Below are positions 22,763 to 29,914 of a stretch of DNA of 29,914 bases, in pieces. The notes under the pieces were generated by a model, which worked only from the letters and a program-made list of their open reading frames with translations, was not told the origin of the DNA and did no database searches. The stretch comes from a virus, in the IMG/VR virus record IMGVR_UViG_3300030451_000879, positions 1-29,914 of that record; one strand, given 5' to 3'. Both the position numbers and the translations under genes were made by a program. The stretch's first letter is position 1, and every line of letters starts with the position of its first letter.

Positions 22763-25258
22763 TTAAGTTGCGAAACAGAATGCCCCAGCTTGACGAATAG
22801 CGTAATCGATATCCTGTAAAGCGATGATTCTTACTGTTCCAGCAGTTGCACCAGCATATGGATCAACTGTTAGATCTAAACCAGACCACATACCAACGAT
22901 AAACTGACTAAAGTCTCCGAAGATTGCGTCATTGTTAACTAACTGGTTAGAAACAATAGCGTCATAACCATTAATTTGGTTATTGTCGAATACAAACATA
23001 CCTGTGTTTGAAGCTTTCTCTGTTGACTTCAAAGCACCTCTTGCAGAAGCATTAATGAGATACTTCATAGAACCGCCTTCAGCATTAGCAACAGCTACAT
23101 CTGTTTCCATTCCGATGTACTCAGCAAAAGTACCGAAGGATGTTAAGGACTGAGAACCAATACCACTTGTATCTTTTAGACCTAATGGCTGGTTAGAAGA
23201 ACCTGTTCCATAGATAGCTGTACGATCTAGCTCAAGAGCGATCTTCTTAGCAATATCATCTCTAACAAATGCTTCAATATCAATTGAAGATTGTAGAAGA
23301 GTTCTTCTAGTAAAGTCAGTAAATGCACCGATTGTCTTTGGTGTCATTGAAATTTGCGTAAAGCTTTGCTGACCCTCTGTAGGAGCTCCGCCTTCTCCAA
23401 CCCAGTACGCACTTGTTGTCCCATCTTGCTTGGGGATACTGATGTTTCCTTCTAGCCCAGTAAGCATAGTTACCCCAGCTTCCATGATAGCCATCTTATT
23501 TCTTAAGATTTCTATGAAAGAACCACTGAGAAGCTCTGTACTAACTAGATTTCCACCGTCAGCAGCAGTACCAACATTTAAATCCCTCTTTAGAACTTCG
23601 TTAGGAACAATAATTCCTTTTGCTGGTCTACCATAACGCTTTGCAGCTTCATCAGAAACTTCTCTTTCAAATGCAGCAGCTTCTTGAGCTTGCTTGTCTG
23701 CTGGTGATGCTAATGCGTTGATAGCTCTTAGGAAAGAGAATTGCTTAACTTCTTTTTTGTCAAGAAATTCACTTGACTGTTTTGTTTCAATCATGTCGGT
23801 AGAACGAATTGGAGTAGCCTTTTTATTTTTAACAAGATCCAAAATAGCTGATCTTGCTTCTGTAGCAGTTTTATTACCCTTTATAAGAGTTTCTGCTAAT
23901 TCTTCTGCTCCATATTCTGAGAACTCACGACAAGTTGAAGTGATCTCTGCAACACGAGCATTGTTTTCATCTAAAGCACGTTGTACTTCAGCTTGAACAT
24001 CAATTTCTACTGTCGGCTTCTGTTCCACCGCAGCTTCTTTAGTTGTTTCTTCCATAGATGGATTAGATTGTGCGGTGGGAACCGCTGAACGTTCCTCTTT
24101 TTGAGAGGAGTTAACATTAATGATAATGTCTTCTTCATCTAAAGTAACACTTTCTGATGAAATATTCTCTACTAAAGATCTTCCAAAGCCGACTGAATTG
24201 TCTGCTGGGATAGTTGCCAAGCTGACCTCATGCGGAGTCCAGCGGGTAGCTCTAAGCCCAGTGTCCGTTTCTTCCACTTCGTCCAAACTATAGCCAAACG
24301 AGATTCCACGGAAAATACCGTCTTTAACGTCTTCTAAGACTTCTGTAGCGAATTTAGAGCGAGAAAAGCGGATTTTAGCGTAACCACGTTTATCGGTGTC
24401 TGAAATATACGCAGATTCCACTACCCCTAGAACCCGATTCGGATCATGGTTGAAGAGAAACGGTGCTGCTCCATTTAATCTGGATAAGTCAGCACTTCCT
24501 CTTTCGTGGCTTAACACTTCGTCACCAAAAAACCTACGAACTGGTGCTTCCGATGAAAAAGGAAACTCAAAAGTTCTTGCTTTTTTCTGGTCGAAGTCAG
24601 TAACTTCTTTTCTTTGCAGCTTATCTTCTGATGAGATTACCCTGATCGGAGCAATCTTAGTCAAAGTAGAAAACTTGTGACCAACTTTGCGATCTGTTGC
24701 TTCACCATCTCTATATAAAGTGATTAAAGCAGCAGGGTCATCAGGTGTTCCTGTGATCGTAAAAGAAGAGTCTGGCACATCGATAGAACCATCTCTAACA
24801 ATACGAGTAATTTTTCCTCGTGCCGTACCTCCACTTGAAGACCAAGAAACAAAATCTCCTGTCTTCAAAGCGTCAGGTGCTGCACGTTCTTCAGTCTGTT
24901 CAGACATAGTACGCTCCCTAGCTTTTTTAATTTGGTTAGACTTGGTTCTAGACCAAGACTGCCCTGCGTCTCCGCCCCAAGCAGCCCAACTGACCCTCCC
25001 GTTGCTGGGATAGCCGTCTTCGCCCTTGCGGAAACCCTTGCCCGATTTGTCCGACTCGTGCCGGGCAAACCACGCATTCATAGTTATAACAGTATCTGGA
25101 CTTAGCTGGTTACCACTTAATATTTGTGTTGCTCTTGTTCTTGCATCATCTGTGCCTCCAGCTTCTCCGTCTTTCTTCCATTCTCTATATCTTCTAGCCT
25201 CTACTCTCATTCCTTCCGTGGGCATAAGGTTAATATCCACCCCATTAACATTTGCCAT
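22763..25258 (-). CDS. Fused prohead protease-major capsid polyprotein (HK97 type), 831 aa
   Basis: One uninterrupted frame with several domains. Residues 1-117 hold a phage-specific domain with 'NAWFARHESDKSGKGFRKGE' and 'GYPSNGRVSWAAWGGDAGQS', whose function I do not know. Residues 128-205 look like a small SH3/Tudor-like barrel (LKTGDFVSWSSSGGTARGKI). Residues 215-365 are an HK97-type prohead protease; likely catalytic residues are H271 (FLFNHDPNRVLGVV), S320 (FRGISFGYSL) and E344 (TPHEVSLATIP). Residues 370-490 are a charged helical linker, probably the scaffolding delta-domain. Residues 495-831 are the HK97-fold capsid protein (LVSTELLSGSFIEILRNKMA, 'ALELDRTAIYGTG', 'QPLGL'). Self-cleavage presumably releases the capsid subunit. 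A GGAG ribosome site lies about 10 bases before the ATG. Confidence 0.9.
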   Translation of the reverse strand: MANVNGVDINLMPTEGMRVEARRYREWKKDGEAGGTDDARTRATQILSGNQLSPDTVITMNAWFARHESDKSGKGFRKGEDGYPSNGRVSWAAWGGDAGQSWSRTKSNQIKKARERTMSEQTEERAAPDALKTGDFVSWSSSGGTARGKITRIVRDGSIDVPDSSFTITGTPDDPAALITLYRDGEATDRKVGHKFSTLTKIAPIRVISSEDKLQRKEVTDFDQKKARTFEFPFSSEAPVRRFFGDEVLSHERGSADLSRLNGAAPFLFNHDPNRVLGVVESAYISDTDKRGYAKIRFSRSKFATEVLEDVKDGIFRGISFGYSLDEVEETDTGLRATRWTPHEVSLATIPADNSVGFGRSLVENISSESVTLDEEDIIINVNSSQKEERSAVPTAQSNPSMEETTKEAAVEQKPTVEIDVQAEVQRALDENNARVAEITSTCREFSEYGAEELAETLIKGNKTATEARSAILDLVKNKKATPIRSTDMIETKQSSEFLDKKEVKQFSFLRAINALASPADKQAQEAAAFEREVSDEAAKRYGRPAKGIIVPNEVLKRDLNVGTAADGGNLVSTELLSGSFIEILRNKMAIMEAGVTMLTGLEGNISIPKQDGTTSAYWVGEGGAPTEGQQSFTQISMTPKTIGAFTDFTRRTLLQSSIDIEAFVRDDIAKKIALELDRTAIYGTGSSNQPLGLKDTSGIGSQSLTSFGTFAEYIGMETDVAVANAEGGSMKYLINASARGALKSTEKASNTGMFVFDNNQINGYDAIVSNQLVNNDAIFGDFSQFIVGMWSGLDLTVDPYAGATAGTVRIIALQDIDYAIRQAGAFCFAT
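24914..24918 (-). promoter_or_regulatory. Internal Shine-Dalgarno GGGAG before Met118 of the polyprotein
   Basis: Minus-strand GGGAG lies 6 bases upstream of an in-frame ATG at 24905-24907 (MSEQTEERAAPD). The spacing is good. It could start a 714-residue form lacking the first domain, which ends just before it. Confidence 0.45.
24940..25080 (-). other. GC-rich island inside the polyprotein gene (residues 60-107)
   Basis: In an AT-rich window this stretch stands out. Third codon positions are roughly three-quarters G or C by my count of 42 codons (examples: CGG, CAC, TCG, GGC, CCC, CGC), while adjoining genes mostly use A/T-ending codons. It coincides with the 'WFARHE...WAAWGGDAGQ' domain core. 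Foreign origin or strong codon conservation could explain it. Confidence 0.6.
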
Positions 25259-26806
25259 TTACTTTTTGCTCCTTTTGGTAGGTTTTGATTTTTCTTGTTG
25301 AAGTGGTGCGTTAGGTGATAGATCAAGTTCCATCTGACCCATCTCAACTTCTAAATCAAGATCTTTATCCAATGTTACACCTAAATTACTTGCAACATCC
25401 TGTTCTCTTTTTATTTCTCTAACAATATCATCATAATCTCCACCACCACTCATTGATATTACTTGTGACTTACTCATATACCCTGCCTGTTCTGCTTCTC
25501 TATAAGCTTTCACCTCCTTCAAAGGATCAACGTAGTGCTGGGCTGGTGGTGTCCATCTAGGCTTACAGTATCTTTTGGGATTACTTGTGTAATCTGGGAA
25601 ATCAAGCTCACCAGACAAAACTGCCAAAGATAACCATTCTTTAAATATTCGATAATGAAAATTCTGAATAATATATTTCTGACAAAATCTCCAATGTTCC
25701 CTATCTTCAAGCAAGCTTAATCTTGAACTGGAATAGTTCGTCTCGCTGAAATCCTTTGATATAGTTTCATAGCTACAGCCAAATCCGCTCGCAAACCTTC
25801 TCACTTTGTTTTTGATAAACATCTCATATTGCTGACTTGGGTAGTCAATATCAGGTACAGAAACAGATTCTCCGGGAGCTAAATATTTAAATGTACCAGG
25901 CTGAAAGTCTTGCACACGTTCACTTGCTTCTACATCATCTCCAATAAGTTCTCCAGAATTATTGGTAATAAACCCGGTTACCGAAGCTCCTTGCCTAGCC
26001 CTAATTACTGCTGCTTCTTCGTAGCCTTGCAATTGATGCAAATCATCCATTACTGGATGAAACCAAGGTACTCCTCTATTTTGACCAGGCCGTTCTGGCA
26101 TATATAAATGAATAATATCTTTAGCTGGTAAAAGTAAATTTTCTTTTTGTTTTCCTTGGTTAGTTAAATAATATGCATCCCCAGGATGTCTAGACATAAT
26201 GCTATATCTGACGGCTTTTCCCCACTGATCAACTTCAACTCCATTTCGCCACTCATTACCTTTAGCTAATGTCGCACCACTATATTCCTCATCTAACAAA
26301 TCACTTTCAATAACTTGTAAAGCTAAAGGTACTTTAGATTCTCCAAATTGTTGTCTAACTATTCTGAATATCGCTTCTCCGCTTTCTGGTAATGCACCAG
26401 CTAAAAGCCATTCAAATTCATGGAAGCTATATCTCCCTGCACAATCACAGTTATATGCTTGTGTCCATTCTTCCCATTTCTCTTCAATTGCATCATTAAT
26501 TCTTTCGTCTCTTTTACCACCCCTTATCTGTTTTACTAGCGACTGAAATTTCATACCAGTTCCAACTACATTTAACTGTGTAGTTCTTTTTGCCTGTTTT
26601 GCATATGGATTATTTCTTATAAGTTCTCTAGATCTATCTCTAAGTTTTCTAATGCTATTTCTAATTTCTGCGTCAGGACTTAACTGACTTGCTCTCCAAT
26701 CAGCAGTTAATCTACTAATTAATGCACCTTGATAAGCTCTCTTACCTTTACGTCTCATGTATTTAGGTACGAACAATCTAACAATTGCTCTTTGAAAAAC
26801 ATTCAT
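25259..26806 (-). CDS. B: Portal protein, lambda gpB-like, 515 aa
   Basis: Close in length to lambda gpB (533). Family features run through the protein: N-terminal 'KRAYQGALISRLTADWRAS', 'NSIRKLRDRSRELIRNNPYA' and 'KQAKRTTQLNVVGTGMKFQS', then 'EWEQ'-type helix 'EKWEEWTQAYNCDCAGRYSF', 'IIHLYMPERPGQNRGVPWFH', 'VIRARQGASVTGFITN', and 'YETISKDFSETNYSSSRLSL'. The last is the strongly conserved lambda portal signature. It forms the dodecameric DNA gate at the unique capsid vertex. Its ATG overlaps the stop of the gpW-like gene (TAATG), and its stop is adjacent to the capsid polyprotein ATG. The N-terminal region is very basic. Confidence 0.95.
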   Translation of the reverse strand: MNVFQRAIVRLFVPKYMRRKGKRAYQGALISRLTADWRASQLSPDAEIRNSIRKLRDRSRELIRNNPYAKQAKRTTQLNVVGTGMKFQSLVKQIRGGKRDERINDAIEEKWEEWTQAYNCDCAGRYSFHEFEWLLAGALPESGEAIFRIVRQQFGESKVPLALQVIESDLLDEEYSGATLAKGNEWRNGVEVDQWGKAVRYSIMSRHPGDAYYLTNQGKQKENLLLPAKDIIHLYMPERPGQNRGVPWFHPVMDDLHQLQGYEEAAVIRARQGASVTGFITNNSGELIGDDVEASERVQDFQPGTFKYLAPGESVSVPDIDYPSQQYEMFIKNKVRRFASGFGCSYETISKDFSETNYSSSRLSLLEDREHWRFCQKYIIQNFHYRIFKEWLSLAVLSGELDFPDYTSNPKRYCKPRWTPPAQHYVDPLKEVKAYREAEQAGYMSKSQVISMSGGGDYDDIVREIKREQDVASNLGVTLDKDLDLEVEMGQMELDLSPNAPLQQEKSKPTKRSKK

Positions 26807-27384
26807 TATTTAAACCTCACATACATAGTTCTAGGATTACCAAGACCATTAGCCATTGATTGTGCTTGTTTTTCTAAGTTTACCTCAGATAAGTATTGTG
26901 TCCTTAACTGATATAATTCTGCCAAAGTATATTTTTTAGCTGTTCTTGTTCCTATTTTATATTCCTGTACCGCACCACCTTTTAAAATATTATCTATAGC
27001 TGTATTTATTAAATCTAAAGTTTTTTCTGCGTTGGTTCTTCCATCAAAAGCTTTTGGATTTGATCCAGTAAACTGCATACTTTCTAAAACTTCAAATTCT
27101 CCTTGAGCTATAGTCATTGGAGTATTTCCAGATTTAGTTGCAACTGCTTGGTAATACCAATTACCATCTAACATCGTAGATGTAACAGTGCTTGTCATGG
27201 TAAACTTAAAACTATCCCCATCAGCCGTACTACTAACAGTCACTCCTTGTTTTGATTTGTTAGTTCTTAAATAATAGATAACAGACCAATCTGGACTACT
27301 AATAGGGTTACCATAAGTATCAGTTGTTGCGTTTAGAGTCCACTCAATAGTGTCTCCAGAACGAAATTTAGTGGGAAATAGCAC
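26806..27384 (-). CDS. gpW-like head-tail connector with N-terminal beta domain, 192 aa
   Basis: It sits between the terminase large subunit and portal genes, exactly where lambda has gpW (68 aa), but is almost three times longer. Residues 117-192 are helical and end 'KKYTLAELYQLRTQYLSEVN' then 'GNPRTMYVRF', resembling gpW (a helix, 'Y..EL..L', then a short aromatic C-terminal strand). Residues 1-101 look like an Ig/BppU-like beta domain: 'TKFRSGDTIEWTLNAT', 'SVIYYLRTNKSKQGV' and 'GNWYYQAVATKSGNTPM'. The start is a GTG at 27382-27384, five bases after the terminase stop, with no strong ribosome site. The C-terminal gpW assignment is inference from pattern and position. Confidence 0.7.
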   Translation of the reverse strand: MLFPTKFRSGDTIEWTLNATTDTYGNPISSPDWSVIYYLRTNKSKQGVTVSSTADGDSFKFTMTSTVTSTMLDGNWYYQAVATKSGNTPMTIAQGEFEVLESMQFTGSNPKAFDGRTNAEKTLDLINTAIDNILKGGAVQEYKIGTRTAKKYTLAELYQLRTQYLSEVNLEKQAQSMANGLGNPRTMYVRFK

Positions 27385-27389
27385 GGTTT

Positions 27390-29264
27390 TTACCAGTTTG
27401 AGACGAAATTAGGCCGTTTAGACCTGTTTATCTTCCTTGAGTCTAGCTTAGACTTGGAATTACTATCATTGTTTGTTCTTTTTCTTTCAAATTGGTCAAA
27501 AATGGTTCTTCTGTCATATTTTTGTAGTAATCTTTCAAAACTAGCCCAACTATAAACCATTTCGTCCAAAGCTTCATTTCTAGCACCACTTTTTTTAGCC
27601 CAGACACGTTCTTGATATCCATTCTTATATTTTAATATTTGTTTTTCTGCTGTAAGTTCTTCAAAGTAATCATGTGTTACTTCTTTGTAAAAATGTATAT
27701 ACCCTTCACCTATCTCAGCATCTCGTAATTTGTTATGTAGCAAAGTTTTGATCATATCTACACCAACTGGAAATAATTGCACTCCTCGCTTCAAAGATTT
27801 ACCCACATAATTAATATCAACCATTGATGGTTTTCCTAAAGCTGGTTTTCCTTTGGTTCCTATACCTTTTATTCCTATCAAACCCCAAGCAGATCTTTCT
27901 CTCACATACTGATAAACCTCTTGAGTAAAATGACCACCTGTATCTATAGCAGCACTAATAATTTTTAATTCATGACCACTCTCTGTTTTATATACATTCA
28001 ATAAGGCTTCATCTAATTGTTTCCATACATCTTTTCTTGCAGGGCTACCATATATAACTTTTCTATCAATTAAAAACATTTCAAAATTCTTACCAAAACC
28101 AAAGACAGACATTGATAAACGATCATCTTGTGTGTCGATTCCAGCCACAGCAATTAATGCTTCGTCTGGAGGTGCTGCTTGGCTGTATTGGGAATCCGCT
28201 GCCCTTTCCATCAAACCATCAGCATTTACTTTTGCTTGGTAGCTATCATCCCATGTCTCTCCTAAAATGGTGTTTATAAATGTCTTTAACTGTTCTGGAT
28301 CATCTTTCGATGCTAAAAACTCTTCTACTAAATTTGCCCATGTTGCGTTTGGGCTATAAGAATAAGCAGCCCATATATGAAAACCTATATGTCTAGGGTT
28401 AGAGGATGGGGCAGTAGACCTCCATTCACCTCTTTCAACCATCCATCGTTTCTTGGAGTGATCAATTAATTCGCTACAAGATTCGCATTTATATTTAACT
28501 GTGTCTGGATCATTGTCCATCCAAGTAAATTGTGACCATCGCAAATATTGCATATGACCGCATTTGGGACAGGGACAGTAATATCTTTTTTGGTTCGTCT
28601 GTAAAAACATTTTTTCAATACGACTAAAATCTTTTAGTGTTGGAGTTGAACCAGCAACTATTTTTCGATTCCAGTAATATTCAGTTCTTCTAATACCAAG
28701 CTTGATTTGATCACCTTCAGTTCCAGCACCACCAACTGGATATCCATCCACCTCATCAAAAAGAACAATACGTCTACTTACCCTACGAAATCCTCTAGGT
28801 GAATTTGCACCAACTAAAGAAAGAGTTCCACCAGGAAAGTTTTTTTGCAAAATTGTATTCTGACCATCTTTTGCTTTTGGATCACTTATCAAACCTTGCA
28901 AACATTTGGTGTCCCTAATCATGCAAGCTATTTCTTCTTTAGAATACCCAGCCGCATCCTCAATAGTCGGCTGCACTATCATCATATTGCAAGCGTCCAT
29001 ATGGATATGGTATCCAATCACATGATTAAGAATTTTTGAGTAACCAACCCTAGCTGACTTCATTACAACTATCTGCTCAATATTAGGATCAGTTACCGCA
29101 TCCATGATTGCTTTTTGATAAGGCAAAGTCCTCCACCTCCCGGCCTCACTTGAGGATTCTGCGGAAAGATATGCATATTTATCCGCCCAATCACTAAGTG
29201 ATAGTTTTTCTGGTGGCTTGAAAGATAAGAAAAATGCTTTTTCTAAACTTTGCGTAGATGTCAT
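27390..29264 (-). CDS. A: Terminase large subunit, lambda gpA-like, 624 aa
   Basis: Length is near lambda gpA (641). The ATPase domain has the atypical Walker A 'KSARVGYSK' (residues 69-77, identical in form to the lambda motif), and Walker B 'RIVLFDEVDGYP' with D170 and E171. A zinc-binding insert has C232/C235 (CPCPKCGH) and C260/C263 (CESC). The C-terminal nuclease has acidic residues D377 (AGIDTQDDRLSMSVFGFG) and D441 (AIDTGGHFTQEV). It cuts concatemers at cos sites and drives DNA into the prohead. The ATG overlaps the small-subunit stop as ATGA. Its C-terminus is basic (RKINRSKRPNF). The GpA family suggests cohesive-end packaging, but no cos site was found in this window. Confidence 0.96.
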   Translation of the reverse strand: MTSTQSLEKAFFLSFKPPEKLSLSDWADKYAYLSAESSSEAGRWRTLPYQKAIMDAVTDPNIEQIVVMKSARVGYSKILNHVIGYHIHMDACNMMIVQPTIEDAAGYSKEEIACMIRDTKCLQGLISDPKAKDGQNTILQKNFPGGTLSLVGANSPRGFRRVSRRIVLFDEVDGYPVGGAGTEGDQIKLGIRRTEYYWNRKIVAGSTPTLKDFSRIEKMFLQTNQKRYYCPCPKCGHMQYLRWSQFTWMDNDPDTVKYKCESCSELIDHSKKRWMVERGEWRSTAPSSNPRHIGFHIWAAYSYSPNATWANLVEEFLASKDDPEQLKTFINTILGETWDDSYQAKVNADGLMERAADSQYSQAAPPDEALIAVAGIDTQDDRLSMSVFGFGKNFEMFLIDRKVIYGSPARKDVWKQLDEALLNVYKTESGHELKIISAAIDTGGHFTQEVYQYVRERSAWGLIGIKGIGTKGKPALGKPSMVDINYVGKSLKRGVQLFPVGVDMIKTLLHNKLRDAEIGEGYIHFYKEVTHDYFEELTAEKQILKYKNGYQERVWAKKSGARNEALDEMVYSWASFERLLQKYDRRTIFDQFERKRTNNDSNSKSKLDSRKINRSKRPNFVSNW

Positions 29265-29746
29265 ACAGTTGCTAACTCTTCTAACGCTTCACGAATAATG
29301 TCATCAATACAGGCAATAGCAGTCGTATCTAAATCAGGTAATCTTTGTTTTGCTTTGGTGGGGATACCTAATAACTTAGTTCGTACAACTGTCACTATAT
29401 TTACCCATGCATCTTCTATCTCTTGCACATTAACTAATTCGCTTTCTAACTTTTTCTTTTCTATCTCCATCATTTCTGCTTTTAAATGTTCGGTTCTAGC
29501 TTTACTTTCGTTGTAATCAGGAAAAGATTCTGTTTCTTTTACTGGTTTAGGACGATAAGAAGGTGATTTTACCCTCATAAACTGGGTGTTCCTAGTCCAT
29601 TCGTTCATTAAGGTGTCTGAATTTATCCAAATCTTACCTTTCTCATCTGTTATCGGAGTGAGACGACCTTCTTTTATCGCACCATATACAGCTTGAACTG
29701 TAACCCCCATCTCTTTTGCAGCTTGTGATCTAGTAATTAATGGCAT
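29261..29746 (-). CDS. Terminase small subunit, Nu1-like, 161 aa
   Basis: Residues 1-55 form a winged helix-turn-helix of the Nu1/MerR-like kind: 'TRSQAAKEMGVTVQAVYGAI', 'KEGRLTPITDEKGKIWI'. Residues 75-115 are a charged coiled coil (ARTEHLKAEMMEIEKKKLES), and the C-terminal helices 'WVNIVTVVRTKLLGI' and 'ACIDDIIREALEEL' probably mediate oligomerisation and contact with the large subunit. Nu1 (181 aa) has the same order. It recognises the packaging site DNA. It is the first gene of the module: a 168-base non-coding stretch with a promoter candidate lies upstream. The start ATG has only a weak ribosome site. Confidence 0.9.
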   Translation of the reverse strand: MPLITRSQAAKEMGVTVQAVYGAIKEGRLTPITDEKGKIWINSDTLMNEWTRNTQFMRVKSPSYRPKPVKETESFPDYNESKARTEHLKAEMMEIEKKKLESELVNVQEIEDAWVNIVTVVRTKLLGIPTKAKQRLPDLDTTAIACIDDIIREALEELATV

Positions 29747-29749
29747 AAT

Positions 29750-29764
29750 TGTAAACTACTTACA
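29750..29764. promoter_or_regulatory. Palindrome TGTAA-N5-TTACA next to the small terminase start
   Basis: An inverted repeat TGTAAACTACTTACA begins three bases upstream of the terminase ATG. Its half sites match those of a second palindrome about 110 bases away. An operator role is inferred. Confidence 0.35.
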
Positions 29765-29775
29765 CTTTATAGAAT

Positions 29776-29826
29776 AGCGTAAACTAAAAATAATGGTATA
29801 ATACTAGGCTATCACTAGAGCGTAAA
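29776..29826 (-). repeat. Direct repeat TTTACGCT, two copies
   Basis: Minus-strand TTTACGCT occurs at 29776-29783 and 29819-29826, 43 bases apart. The outer copy supplies the candidate -35 hexamer. The stretch 29747-29914 otherwise holds no gene: all three minus frames carry stops before the terminase start. Confidence 0.4.
29798..29826 (-). promoter_or_regulatory. Candidate sigma70-type promoter for the packaging/structural module
   Basis: On the minus strand, TTTACG (29821-29826, 4 of 6) is separated by 17 bases from TATTAT (29798-29803, 5 of 6). Transcription would start about 45 bases before the small terminase ATG. The optimal spacing and position at the head of the module support it. 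The same bases read plus as an extended -10 TGGTATAAT, so direction is not certain. Confidence 0.45.
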
Positions 29827-29859
29827 AATAATTGATAATATGTGGCTGCTTATTGAGAA

Positions 29860-29873
29860 TGTAAGAACTTACA
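29860..29873. promoter_or_regulatory. Palindrome TGTAAG-N2-CTTACA upstream of the module
   Basis: A perfect 6-2-6 inverted repeat, TGTAAGAACTTACA, lies upstream of the candidate -35. It shares TGTAA and ACTTACA with the palindrome at 29750. The two-base loop is too small for an RNA hairpin of this stem, so a protein-binding site is the better reading. Confidence 0.35.
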
Positions 29874-29914
29874 CATTTTTGTGCCTAGAAAAATTTTGGG
29901 CTTCGAAGTTACCA

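Noticed and set aside
29794-29802. Plus-strand extended -10 TGGTATAAT pointing out of the module
   Set aside because: No -35 lies at normal spacing and no plus-strand gene follows before the window end. The same bases serve a better-spaced minus-strand promoter. It stays possible as a divergent promoter.
29874-29914. Possible 3' end of another minus-strand gene at the right edge
   Set aside because: Each of the three frames ends within the edge region, so only a few codons could be seen. No motif can be judged from so short a piece.

Overview
The window is one contiguous block of an AT-rich, lambda-like siphophage genome. It holds the packaging, head, tail and tail-fibre genes. Every credible gene is on the minus strand, so the module reads from the right edge (small terminase) to the left edge (accessory fibre proteins). 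Genes are packed with ATGA or TAATG overlaps. No tRNA, CRISPR, integrase, transposase or plus-strand gene was found. The standard genetic code fits, with TAA, TAG and TGA all used as stops. The fibre proteins and small ORFs resemble those of marine phages of picocyanobacteria and SAR11-type bacteria. That host guess rests on remembered family resemblance, not a search.

Right part (about 29.9-21.4 kb): a short regulatory region with a candidate promoter and two similar palindromes; Nu1-like TerS; GpA-like TerL; a gpW-like connector with an extra N-terminal beta domain; a lambda-B-type portal; an 831-residue polyprotein joining an unnamed phage domain, a small beta domain, an HK97-type prohead protease and an HK97-type major capsid protein; a small Lys-rich protein; a putative virion or decoration protein; an intrinsic-terminator-like hairpin; a gpFII-like joining protein; and a gpU/Z-like tail completion protein. 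The order follows lambda (Nu1-A-W-B-capsid-FII-Z/U), but the lambda C/Nu3/D/E capsid set is replaced by an HK97-type fusion.

Middle part (21.4-10.7 kb): an unlisted 50-residue gene, the tail tube protein, gpG with a -1 frameshift to gpGT at an A AAA AAC heptamer, the tape measure, then gpM, gpL (Cys cluster), gpK (JAMM plus NlpC/P60), gpI and gpJ, exactly in lambda order. 

Left part (10.7 kb to the edge): a tail-fibre cluster. It contains a collar-domain fibre with HxH motifs, a small coiled-coil protein, a BppU-like beta protein, a 75-residue protein, a 362-residue fibre, a 2236-residue fibre carrying about 85 copies of a 17-residue YadA-head-like repeat in four capped cassettes, and three small accessory proteins, the last cut by the window edge. 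Together the genes package DNA, build the procapsid, join head to tail, build a lambda-type flexible tail and decorate its tip with several fibres.
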